DNA of 38,715 nt. Source: a virus. The DNA lies in the IMG/VR virus record IMGVR_UViG_3300047325_000054, positions 1 to 38,715 of that record. One strand, given 5' to 3'. A model generated the notes under the pieces. That model ran no database searches, was not told the DNA's origin, and saw only the letters and a list, made by a program, of their open reading frames with translations. A program made the position numbers and the translations under genes. Of the stretch, positions 14,249-21,200 are shown one piece after another (positions within the stretch are counted from its first letter, which is position 1; each line of letters opens with the position of its first letter).

Positions 14249-16534
14249 ATGGCTGTCGAGACGCTGAACATTTACGCCACGTTCAGCGGGGACGGCGTAA
14301 CCACCGTTTTCCCGTTCAGTTTTCCTGTGCAGCAGCCCACGGATTTGGCGGTATTCTACACCGATCCGACCGGTGTTGTTTATGCCATCCCGCAGACCGG
14401 TTTTTCCGTCACGATCAACGGCGGTGATCCATCCATTGGCGGCGCGGTGGCCTTCTATTTTCAGGGCAGCCCGTGCCCGGTCGGCTCGGTCATTGCCGTC
14501 ATGCGGTATGTTCAGCCGCTACAATCGGTCGAAATCAACAATCAAGACGGTTTTGAGCCTGTCATCGTCACCGATGAGTTTGACAAACTCACCATGGTCG
14601 ATCAGCAGCTCACGGACGGCGTAGCGCGCGCCTTGACGCTGCCGCCCGGTGATCCGGCGACGGGAACGATGGTGCTGCCGGGGCCGACCGGGCGCGCTGG
14701 GAACACACCGGCTTTCGACGGCAACGGCAACCTCATCCTCGTGCCTACGAGCGCAGGTGGTGGGGGAGGCGGGCCCACCGTTCCCAGCAGCGCGCCTTTG
14801 CTGGGGTCATCCTCGGCTGGCTCGCTCGTCTCGGTCGGCATTGGCGCCGGGCTTTCGATCACTGGCGGCGATCTGGTCGCTACCGAGCAGAGCCTTCCGG
14901 TTAACGCCTCGCTGCTGGCAACGGATAGCCTTGGTGATCCGCAGCCTGTCGCGCTTGGAACCGGTGTTTCGATCAGCGCAGGCACGCTTTCGGCCACGGC
15001 CGCGGCGTTGCCGGATAACGCTTCCCTTTTGGCGACGAATTCGGGCGGCACCGCAACCGCCGTTGCCCTTGGTTCCGGTGTGGCGATCACTTCGGGAACG
15101 CTGAGCGCGACCGCGGCGAGCGTTCCGGCAAATGCCTTCCTGCTGGGCTCGAACAGCAGTGGCACGCTGCAAGGCGTTGCTATCGGTCAGGGCATCGGGA
15201 TCACCGGCTCCGGCGGCACTGGCTCGGGCGGCACGCTCTATTGCGCCACGCCGCTCAATGCGTCGCTGCTTTCGACCGGCGCAGTGCATGGGCAGTTTCA
15301 GCCGGTCAACCTTGGCGCCGGCTTAAGCCTCACGACGGTCAGCGGCACGAAGACGCTTCAGGTGGCGGCCAATGCGCCGCCTGCCAGCGCGCCGCTGGTG
15401 GGCACGAATGGATCCGGCGTGTTTACGCCCGTGGTCGCCGGGCCGGGCATCGTCATCAGCTCGGGGACGCTTTCGGCTGCATCCGCTTCGCTGCCGGTCA
15501 ACGCGCCGATCCTGGCGACGAACAGCGGCGGCACGGCGACCGCGCTTGCGATCGGCGCCAATCTCTCGATTTCGGCCGGAACGCTGAGCGCCACGGGTGG
15601 CGGTTCCAGCTTGCCGGCCAGCGCTCAACTGCTGGCCTCGAATTCGGGTGGGACAGCGACGGCAGTCGTGGTGGGCGCCGGCCTGTCTGAAAACTCCGGC
15701 ACGCTCTCCGTCACCGCGGCCTCTTTGCCGGCCAACGCGCCTATTCTTGCGACCAATTCAGGCGGCACCGCTACGGCGCTCGCCATCGGCGCCGGCCTGG
15801 CGTCTTCCGGTGGCACGCTGAGTGCCACGGCGCTGTCTGTGCCGGCCAGCGCTCCGCTCTTGGCGTCTAACTCCGGTGGAACGCTCACTTCCGTTGTGCT
15901 CGGCACGGGGCTTTCGGAATCGGCCGGCACGCTGACGGCAACGGCGGCGGCTTTGCCGACATCCGCCTCGCTTTTGGCTACAAATAGCGGTGGGACCGCG
16001 ACGGCAATAACGCTGGGCACAGGCCTCTCCGAGAGCGCCGGCACCCTCACACTTTCTGGCGGAGCCGGAAGCCTTGCCGTTACTGACGGTTCTCATACGG
16101 TAACTGCGGTTAGTGAGTTTATCCTTTCCAATGGGATCACCTTGGGCGCCTCTGGGACTGGCACGGCGACGCTCGGTGTGAACTCTGGCCCTGGGGACGG
16201 TTTTCCCGTCATCCTTCATGGCTATTCCGGCGATGGCACTCTTTCTGCCAATGGCACTTGCCTTGTCGCAGACCCACCGCCTGGCTATACATATACCTTT
16301 GCCACTTCCTGTTTGAATGTTAAAGTCGGCGTTGCTCCGACCAACAATGCAACTCTTACTTTACGTAATGGCGGAACATCTGTTGGCACCGTCGTCATTC
16401 CAGCAACATCTACAACTCCAACAATCACCATCGCATCCGGTTTTGCGGTCACAACCGAGCTTCTTTTGGCTGGTCCGGCAACCCCTGATGCGACGTTGGC
16501 TCAAGTCCGCTCGACTGTTTTGGGCACACGATAA
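14249..16534 (+). CDS. Tail fibre protein with T7 gp17-like N terminus and eleven repeats
   Basis: The start at ATG 14249 (AAGGGG 6 bases upstream) gives 761 residues. Residues 1-140 match the particle-attachment domain of T7-type fibres: FSGDGVTTVFPFSF, then an IAVMRYVQPLQ segment and DEFDKLTMVDQQL followed by ARALTLP. From about 178 to 605 come eleven repeats of 37-40 residues opening (L/V)PxxAxLLATNS and closing SxGTLSATA. The last 150 residues, from about 16,080, differ in style and base composition, with lower GC and a short beta-rich tip. The stop overlaps the SPRY-like gene (TAATG), which probably encodes the distal receptor-binding part. The frame could start at 14213, but that region forms the hairpin. 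Confidence 0.88.
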   Translation: MAVETLNIYATFSGDGVTTVFPFSFPVQQPTDLAVFYTDPTGVVYAIPQTGFSVTINGGDPSIGGAVAFYFQGSPCPVGSVIAVMRYVQPLQSVEINNQDGFEPVIVTDEFDKLTMVDQQLTDGVARALTLPPGDPATGTMVLPGPTGRAGNTPAFDGNGNLILVPTSAGGGGGGPTVPSSAPLLGSSSAGSLVSVGIGAGLSITGGDLVATEQSLPVNASLLATDSLGDPQPVALGTGVSISAGTLSATAAALPDNASLLATNSGGTATAVALGSGVAITSGTLSATAASVPANAFLLGSNSSGTLQGVAIGQGIGITGSGGTGSGGTLYCATPLNASLLSTGAVHGQFQPVNLGAGLSLTTVSGTKTLQVAANAPPASAPLVGTNGSGVFTPVVAGPGIVISSGTLSAASASLPVNAPILATNSGGTATALAIGANLSISAGTLSATGGGSSLPASAQLLASNSGGTATAVVVGAGLSENSGTLSVTAASLPANAPILATNSGGTATALAIGAGLASSGGTLSATALSVPASAPLLASNSGGTLTSVVLGTGLSESAGTLTATAAALPTSASLLATNSGGTATAITLGTGLSESAGTLTLSGGAGSLAVTDGSHTVTAVSEFILSNGITLGASGTGTATLGVNSGPGDGFPVILHGYSGDGTLSANGTCLVADPPPGYTYTFATSCLNVKVGVAPTNNATLTLRNGGTSVGTVVIPATSTTPTITIASGFAVTTELLLAGPATPDATLAQVRSTVLGTR
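14781..16059 (+). repeat. Eleven tandem repeats in the tail fibre gene
   Basis: Successive units of about 111-120 bases encode proteins starting LPVNASLLATDS, LPDNASLLATNS, VPANAFLLGSNS, TPLNASLLSTGA, PPASAPLVGTNG, LPVNAPILATNS, LPASAQLLASNS, LPANAPILATNS, VPASAPLLASNS and LPTSASLLATNS, plus a first unit VPSSAPLLGSSS. Each continues with a Gly-rich turn, a VxxGxGL(S) strand and SxGTLSAT. The later units are closest to one another, which suggests growth by unequal recombination. They probably form the fibre shaft, whose length would follow the copy number. Confidence 0.85.
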
Positions 16535-17703
16535 TGGCAACAGCTTTTAGCCCTACTCTTACCGCGCTCACTTCAATCGCTAATATAAGCGTCAGTGGCA
16601 CAGATGATTTAACCGTCACAGCCATTGCATCAAACTACGCTCTTGCCCGAGCCGCGCCGCCAGCATTCAAGACCGGACTAAAATATTTTGAGATCTCTAT
16701 CGTTGCTGCTAGTACGACGCCAGGACAAGATGCTCTCGGTTTGCAGTTTTCCCCTGACATTGCGGGGATATATTTTGATTTTAGTGCCGGTTTGATGTGG
16801 GTTACAAAAGATGGAGTAAACTTTAACAATACAGTCGGATCGTCTCCCAGCACTGGTTTGCTTGGAAATGCCTTTAGTGTTACAGGGCCTTTCTTTTTTG
16901 CGGTTAGTTTGTATACTAATCAAAATTTTGTAACTGCAAACTTTGGGCAAGGTCCTTTTTCGTTGCCTGTTGCAAGTGGATTTTCTGCTTGGGGGGCAGC
17001 AGAACAGTTTAATCCAGCAGATGCTAACAGCAACTTGGTGGTTGGCGCAGACGGTGTTTCTATTTATGCTACTCAGACGAGTAGTGGCTGGGCTATGGTG
17101 CGCTCGATTGGAAGCAAATCTTCAGGAAAGGTCTATCTCGAAATTCCATTGGCATGTGGCGCGAGCAATGGCATTATCGTAGGACTAGCCAATTCCAGTG
17201 CCAGCTTAGGCAGCCAGGTAGGGAGTAGTGGTGACAGTGCGGGTTGGCAATGTCAGGCCAGTTTATATGGCTTTTCCGGTCCTGTCGGAGCTTATGGCTA
17301 TGCTGACCTAAACCCAGTTGATAGCACTTCGCTTTCCCCGAATGAGTTTTATTACGCTAGCAATGGATATGGGGAAGGGAACTTTGGGCTTGAAGCATGG
17401 GGTAGCGGCGATGTTATTTCATACGCTGTTGATGAGGTGCACAACAAGTTATGGAGACGGCGAAACGGTAATCTATGGGAGAATATATCTGGAAGTGATC
17501 CTGCAACAAATACTGGTGGTGTAAGTGTTCCTGCGGGAATTGCGCAGATATTTAGTAATTTATCTGTTATTGGAAGTAAACAGGTTCTAAACACTCTCGG
17601 TCCGTTCATTAATTCTTTGCCTGCGGGAGCAGTTGGTTGGGACGCTTCCGGTCCTCCGCCCACAGCAGCGCAAAATCAAGTTACTATCATGTGTGTCACA
17701 TAG
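16534..17703 (+). CDS. Receptor-binding tail protein with two SPRY-like (lectin-fold) domains
   Basis: A 389-residue protein coupled to the fibre gene by TAATG. Two related domains are visible: residues about 45-160 (GLKYFEISIVA, then AGIYFDFSAG) and about 170-375 (GWAMVRSIGSKSSGKVYLEI, IIVGLANSS, GDVISYAVD, LWRRRNGNLWENISG). The second has the SPRY/concanavalin-like pattern in which a GDVIGVAVD-type strand precedes a W-containing turn and an asparagine-glycine-rich loop. Such modules in phage tails bind surface carbohydrate or protein. The gene is clearly AT-richer than its neighbours (for example 25 G/C of 60 bases at 16801-16860), which points to recent acquisition. The receptor is unknown. 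Confidence 0.72.
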   Translation: MATAFSPTLTALTSIANISVSGTDDLTVTAIASNYALARAAPPAFKTGLKYFEISIVAASTTPGQDALGLQFSPDIAGIYFDFSAGLMWVTKDGVNFNNTVGSSPSTGLLGNAFSVTGPFFFAVSLYTNQNFVTANFGQGPFSLPVASGFSAWGAAEQFNPADANSNLVVGADGVSIYATQTSSGWAMVRSIGSKSSGKVYLEIPLACGASNGIIVGLANSSASLGSQVGSSGDSAGWQCQASLYGFSGPVGAYGYADLNPVDSTSLSPNEFYYASNGYGEGNFGLEAWGSGDVISYAVDEVHNKLWRRRNGNLWENISGSDPATNTGGVSVPAGIAQIFSNLSVIGSKQVLNTLGPFINSLPAGAVGWDASGPPPTAAQNQVTIMCVT

Positions 17704-17710
17704 GTGAAAG

Positions 17711-17770
17711 ATGAGAAACTTTCTTAAAATCGGCAGCGTGCAGGTAGGCGGGATACAGCAAGTGCTGTGA
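17711..17770 (+). pseudogene. 19-codon ORF, possibly a truncated gene start
   Basis: ATG 17711 follows the receptor-binding gene by 7 bases with GGTGAAAG upstream, and encodes MRNFLKIGSVQVGGIQQVL before TGA. The opening M(R/K)NFLKI resembles the start of phage 2OG-Fe(II) oxygenase-like proteins found beside tail genes, as far as I recall that family. If so, this is a stump left by a deletion. It could equally be a chance ORF. Confidence 0.25.
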
Positions 17771-17844
17771 TGATCCATTAGTGCGTATCTACGGGAGACA
17801 CACGGTGCTTGAACTGCCGACTCGAAAAAAGACGGGTTACTGAT

Positions 17845-18261
17845 ATGCGTTATTTGGTTCATCTCTGGCAGACTATCGTTGAGCTAACCCATCGTGACTT
17901 CTGGTGGGCAGAGTTCTTCAGCGCACTCGCCCTTATGATCTGGGCGCTTGTCAACATTGAGAACCCCGAAGCGCTTTCATCGCATAACTTCTGGCCGCTG
18001 CTTCAAGTGGCGCCTGAAAGCTTCTGGGAGCGTGCATCCTTGTGTGTTGGCACCATGCAGCTCATAGCGCTTGCCGCGGATAACCGATGGGCGCGGGCAT
18101 TTGGTGCCTTTCTGGCGACGTGGCTTGTTGGTTGCATCTTTGGAAATCTGATGCACCTGGGTCATTGGCCGACCGGCGCTGTCGGTTACTATTTCGCCGC
18201 CCTTTGCACAAGCATAATGGCGCTGTGGAAGAACATCATCCGTCACGGGAGTCCTACGTGA
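17845..18261 (+). CDS. Multi-pass membrane protein, lysis-region (unassigned)
   Basis: ATG 17845 gives 138 residues; an in-frame start at 17809 would add 12 unconvincing residues. Four hydrophobic segments are visible: about 18-38 (EFFSALALMIWALVNI), 65-80 (LCVGTMQLIALAA), 86-108 (FGAFLATWLVGCIFGNLM) and 114-133. A 12-codon reading frame with its own GGGAG (17805-17843) ends just before this start and might couple translation. It is the first gene of the lysis region and could be a holin, antiholin or superinfection membrane protein. I recognise no family. Confidence 0.7.
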   Translation: MRYLVHLWQTIVELTHRDFWWAEFFSALALMIWALVNIENPEALSSHNFWPLLQVAPESFWERASLCVGTMQLIALAADNRWARAFGAFLATWLVGCIFGNLMHLGHWPTGAVGYYFAALCTSIMALWKNIIRHGSPT

Positions 18262-18262
18262 A

Positions 18263-18643
18263 ATGCCGGACCCCCAACTGTCGTCGGGTTTCCAAACCGT
18301 CATTGAGAGTGGCGCGGGCGCATTCTTTGCCGCTGCCTTGGCTTTCCTCCAGCGATATCAGAACAGCAAGCGCATCGATGATAGTGCTCAGGCTTCAAAG
18401 CAGGAGCAGGTGGCTACCGATATCGCGCGCCGCAACCTTGACGTTGCGCAGCAGGCTTTCTTCGAACGGCTCACGGCCGACAATGACCGATACCGTGCCG
18501 AGGCCCAACTTTGGGAGGCGCGAGCGCGGCGCATTGATCGGATCGCGCACGACCAGCGGCACAAATGGGCCAACGAGCGCCAGATGGCCGGCAATTTCGA
18601 GCCGCTTGAGCGACTTCCTTTGCTTGAAGACCCCATAACGTAG
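18263..18643 (+). CDS. Coiled-coil protein with N-terminal membrane anchor (spanin-like candidate)
   Basis: A 126-residue protein one base after the previous stop. Residues 8-28 (SGFQTVIESGAGAFFAAALAFL) form a moderately hydrophobic anchor. They are followed by a long charged helix (about 30-110) rich in Arg, Gln, Glu and Ala with heptad character. This anchor-plus-coiled-coil layout, in the lysis region between two membrane proteins, resembles an inner-membrane spanin (Rz). The first part is weakly hydrophobic for a true transmembrane helix, so another role is possible. No classical nested Rz1 frame with a lipobox was found inside it. Confidence 0.6.
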   Translation: MPDPQLSSGFQTVIESGAGAFFAAALAFLQRYQNSKRIDDSAQASKQEQVATDIARRNLDVAQQAFFERLTADNDRYRAEAQLWEARARRIDRIAHDQRHKWANERQMAGNFEPLERLPLLEDPIT

Positions 18644-18653
18644 GAGATGGCCG

Positions 18654-18995
18654 ATGCCGAGCGTGATTGACAGCCTTCCGCCCGCGCTGCGCACGTCTAC
18701 GACGGGGCAGGGGCTTGCGGGCTTTGCAGCAGCAGCGGCGGCTACCGTGGCGTCGCATTACACCGCCAACACTGAGGTGATCGGTCTAGTCGGCGTTCTT
18801 GCCGGTGCCGTGACCCTTTTGATTTTCCCCCAGGCGACGGGGGCGCCAGCACAATCGCAGGCCATAGCGACCGATTTTGGGGCGCTCATCAAAGCCTATA
18901 GCGCCGGCCTCGCGCACGGTTCTGCTCTGGCCGTTCCGCCGCCGGAGACTCTTTCCGCCATGCCGGCCATCCACCAGGAGACTTCCAATGCGTAA
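18654..18995 (+). CDS. Putative holin (two membrane segments)
   Basis: ATG 18654 follows GGAGATGG. The 113-residue protein has two hydrophobic helices, about residues 20-36 (GLAGFAAAAAATVASHY) and 41-60 (VIGLVGVLAGAVTLLIF), separated by a short TANTE turn, then a soluble tail. Size and topology fit a small holin that opens the inner membrane to release muralytic enzymes. It sits just upstream of a Tat-lipoprotein gene, whose start overlaps its last codons, and of two candidate wall enzymes. Function is inferred from topology and position. Confidence 0.6.
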   Translation: MPSVIDSLPPALRTSTTGQGLAGFAAAAAATVASHYTANTEVIGLVGVLAGAVTLLIFPQATGAPAQSQAIATDFGALIKAYSAGLAHGSALAVPPPETLSAMPAIHQETSNA

Positions 18996-19524
18996 CCTGT
19001 CCCGCCGAACCCTTCTACGCGGCACCGCCGCGGCCGTGCCCGTTGCGCTGCTTGCCGCCTGCACGCAGGCGCAGATCCAGGCGACCATCACGCTCGTGCA
19101 AAGCGACTTGGCCGACGCCACAAACATCCTCGCGGGCGTGAACGAGCTCATCATGGCGGCGGGCGTCAAACCGACCGCGGCGTGGTTGGCGAACGAAGCC
19201 ACGATCGAAGGGTATGCCAGCAAGGCCAGTGCGCTTCTGGCGCAGGTGGCCGGTCAGGTTGGTTCGGCCGTTTCCTCCGTCACCGTCCAGAGCATCTTCA
19301 CGGACCTGGAGACCGCGGCTTCGGACGTGGCGCAGTTCGTGCCTGGCAATCCCTATGTGCTGGCTGCCGAGGCGCTGCTGCCGGTCCTGGCGGCTGCCTG
19401 GGGTTTGCTGGTGCCGGCCGGCGCAAATGCCGTGCCGTCGCCCATGACGCCCGACCAGGCGCGCGCGCTGCTGAGCCAGTTGCCACGACCCGGCTTGCTA
19501 GCCGGCGTGCGGCAGCAGGCGTAA
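18988..19524 (+). CDS. Tat-signal lipoprotein of the lysis region
   Basis: ATG 18988 has AGGAG at 18976-18980; longer frames upstream overlap the holin candidate. The N terminus shows a twin-arginine motif (SRRTLLRG, R6-R7), a hydrophobic stretch and a lipobox LLAAC with C25 as the lipidated cysteine. So the 178-residue product should be Tat-exported and lipid-anchored. The mature part is Ala/Val-rich and helical with no catalytic motif. It could act as an outer-membrane spanin partner for the coiled-coil protein at 18263, although it is much longer than Rz1, or as a surface-exclusion lipoprotein. Tat use by a phage lysis-region protein is unusual, since it implies folding in the cytoplasm. 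Confidence 0.75.
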   Translation: MRNLSRRTLLRGTAAAVPVALLAACTQAQIQATITLVQSDLADATNILAGVNELIMAAGVKPTAAWLANEATIEGYASKASALLAQVAGQVGSAVSSVTVQSIFTDLETAASDVAQFVPGNPYVLAAEALLPVLAAAWGLLVPAGANAVPSPMTPDQARALLSQLPRPGLLAGVRQQA

Positions 19525-19527
19525 CCG

Positions 19528-20232
19528 GTGCCGATGCTCGGCCGCGGGGCCGTCGATCCCGCAGCGTTTGCTGCCGTGCCGCGGCTCTATGCGGAGATGC
19601 AGCCCGCGCCGAAACTGGACCGGAGCGCGATCCCGTTCACGCCTGGGTGTTATCAAAACAATATTCTGCCGAATTGTGTGGCCGTTGCCCTGGCCAACTC
19701 GGCGCGTGCAACAGCTTGGGTGCATACCGGCGCCGACATCTTAGTGAACGATGCCAAGGTGCCGGCAGCATACGCCGCGTGGGTTGGCTGCGATGACACC
19801 ATGGAAGCTATGGCGGCAAGTGATGGCGTCAACATGATCCACGCCTACAATTACGCCGAGGGCAACGGCTTCGACCTGGGCGAGCAAGTCCCGCTGGTGC
19901 CGGTGTGGCGCCGCATCGAGCCCAAGGACCGCATGGCGCTGGCTCATGCTATGCTCTACGGAGGTGTGCCCCTGGGCGTGAACCTGTCGCGCTCCGACGA
20001 TAAGACAACCGGCAGCACATGGACGCTCAACCCGCCAGCGCCAGCCGGAGATCCCAAGCCGGGGAGCTGGGGCGGCCATGCCATCATGGCCTGGGATTAT
20101 ACCGGCCTGGGCGACGACGACATTGTGCGGCTGGCCACATGGGGCACATGGCAGAGCGCCACGTGGGGTTGGCTGGAAAACCGCATGGATGAGGCTTACG
20201 CGGTAAGCTGGCGGCAGTTGGCAGTAGCATAG
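19528..20232 (+). CDS. Papain-like (C1-fold) cysteine peptidase-related protein
   Basis: A 234-residue protein from GTG 19528 (ATG 19534 is an alternative). Q43 and C50 (PNCVAVALANSARA) precede a helix as in papain-like enzymes, H184 lies in WGGHAIMAWDY, and a WGTWQSATWGW segment follows at 205-215. The usual Asn of the Asn-Ser-Trp-Gly motif is replaced by Thr204, so catalysis is possible but not assured. There is no signal peptide, which fits a holin-released or virion protein. In this position, between a Tat lipoprotein and a DUF2778 protein, a peptidoglycan peptide hydrolase is the natural hypothesis. The stop overlaps the next GTG (TAGTG). Confidence 0.6.
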   Translation: MPMLGRGAVDPAAFAAVPRLYAEMQPAPKLDRSAIPFTPGCYQNNILPNCVAVALANSARATAWVHTGADILVNDAKVPAAYAAWVGCDDTMEAMAASDGVNMIHAYNYAEGNGFDLGEQVPLVPVWRRIEPKDRMALAHAMLYGGVPLGVNLSRSDDKTTGSTWTLNPPAPAGDPKPGSWGGHAIMAWDYTGLGDDDIVRLATWGTWQSATWGWLENRMDEAYAVSWRQLAVA

Positions 20233-20603
20233 TGCCCTTCTGCTTTCACCGTGCCGAGGGCTGCTTCTACTCGCCCGATGGCAACCTGATGACGCAGAGC
20301 GCCTACAGCGGGCACGGCAACGGGCTCAACAACCCGTCAATGCAGGACGTGGAGGGTGTGGGGCCCCTGCCGTCCGGGCTTTACACTATCGGCGCGCCGC
20401 GTGTGCCGATCGATCACCTGGGGCCGCTGGCGATGCCTTTAACGCCCAGCGCCAGCACTGTCATGTTTGGCCGCGAGGGGTTTTTCCTGCACGGCGATAA
20501 TGCGGCCGGCAATCACAGCGCGTCGGATGGATGCGTGATCGTGCCGCACTGGGCGCGGGCCGCGGTCAATATGGACAGCGACCGCACGCTGGTGGTTGTT
20601 TAG
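20232..20603 (+). CDS. DUF2778 (Tlde1-like) L,D-transpeptidase-type protein, candidate wall enzyme
   Basis: A 123-residue protein resembling DUF2778, the domain of the Tlde1 wall-targeting effectors. It shows FYSPDGNLMTQSAYSGHG, a GPLPSGLYTIG strand, H87 in FFLHGDNAAG and C101 in SASDGCVIVP. The His and Cys match the catalytic pair of L,D-transpeptidase-like enzymes. Known members cut or exchange D-amino acids on peptidoglycan tetrapeptides. It lacks a signal peptide. As the last late gene beyond a holin candidate, it may serve as or assist the endolysin. Its TAG overlaps by two bases the TAA of the convergent early operon. Confidence 0.75.
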   Translation: MPFCFHRAEGCFYSPDGNLMTQSAYSGHGNGLNNPSMQDVEGVGPLPSGLYTIGAPRVPIDHLGPLAMPLTPSASTVMFGREGFFLHGDNAAGNHSASDGCVIVPHWARAAVNMDSDRTLVVV

Positions 20604-21046
20604 CGCTCATTGAGAGGCTGCATTGCGGTAACTGCCAAGCCAGCTTTATCAAATCGGCCCCAAACGCGCACTGAGTCCCCATATTGATATCCCAGCGCGT
20701 CGCTTGCGATAATTGATGCAACAATGCCGTCGCCAAGGTCAATCCGCGCATGGATCATACCATCGGGTCCCACATCGGTATTTTCGACGCGCGCGGTCCA
20801 GCCTTCGATTGACGTTGGGTGTTGTCCGGTAATTGCAAAATAGAGCTGGGAAATAGGGCGGGCGTGTTCTGCCGCGGTCCACGGCTGCCGGCCGAATAGC
20901 ACCAGAAGATCGTCGTAATGGGCAAGAATAAAGATGGAAAGCATGGCGCTGGTGCCTAACGCCAAGGTGTGGCGGATGACGGGGGATAAGTGCCAGGCGA
21001 CGGCTGGCTTTTGGGCGGGGCTGGGGTAGGTCTGCGGATCAGCCAT
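20600..21046 (-). CDS. Membrane-anchored hypothetical protein, last gene of leftward operon
   Basis: A 148-residue protein with a 27-residue polar N terminus ([10 protein letters not shown]), one membrane segment (about residues 27-43, TLALGTSAMLSIFILAH) and a C-terminal domain of about 90 residues. That domain looks beta-rich (RVENTDVGPDGMIHARIDLG, then YGDSVRVWGRF) and resembles a small OB-like or barrel fold. Its start overlaps the previous gene by 8 bases. It ends convergently with the lysis operon. No family is recognised. Confidence 0.75.
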   Translation of the reverse strand: MADPQTYPSPAQKPAVAWHLSPVIRHTLALGTSAMLSIFILAHYDDLLVLFGRQPWTAAEHARPISQLYFAITGQHPTSIEGWTARVENTDVGPDGMIHARIDLGDGIVASIIASDALGYQYGDSVRVWGRFDKAGLAVTAMQPLNER

Positions 21047-21200
21047 AGTAAGCGCCTCCGTTCACCGGGCAGCCTTTCGTGTCGCAAATAAACGCGACGG
21101 CTTTGGCGTGGCATTTAGGGCAGGTAATGATCGGCAAGATCACGTTGCCGTCCTCGTCCAGCTCGTAAGCTGGCGGCTTGGTGGTCTGCGGGGCGATCAC
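21039..21200 (-). CDS. Small zinc-ribbon protein with QTT N terminus
   Basis: GTG 21200 overlaps the stop of the pentapeptide gene (GTGA) and gives 53 residues; the same frame extends upstream to 21254 inside that gene. After [14 protein letters not shown] comes a beta strand and a Cys-rich half (CPKC, then C-x6-C ending KGCPVNGG), which looks like a zinc ribbon. It shares the N-terminal QTT-K-P element with several neighbours. Role unknown. Confidence 0.72.
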   Translation of the reverse strand: MIAPQTTKPPAYELDEDGNVILPIITCPKCHAKAVAFICDTKGCPVNGGAYYG

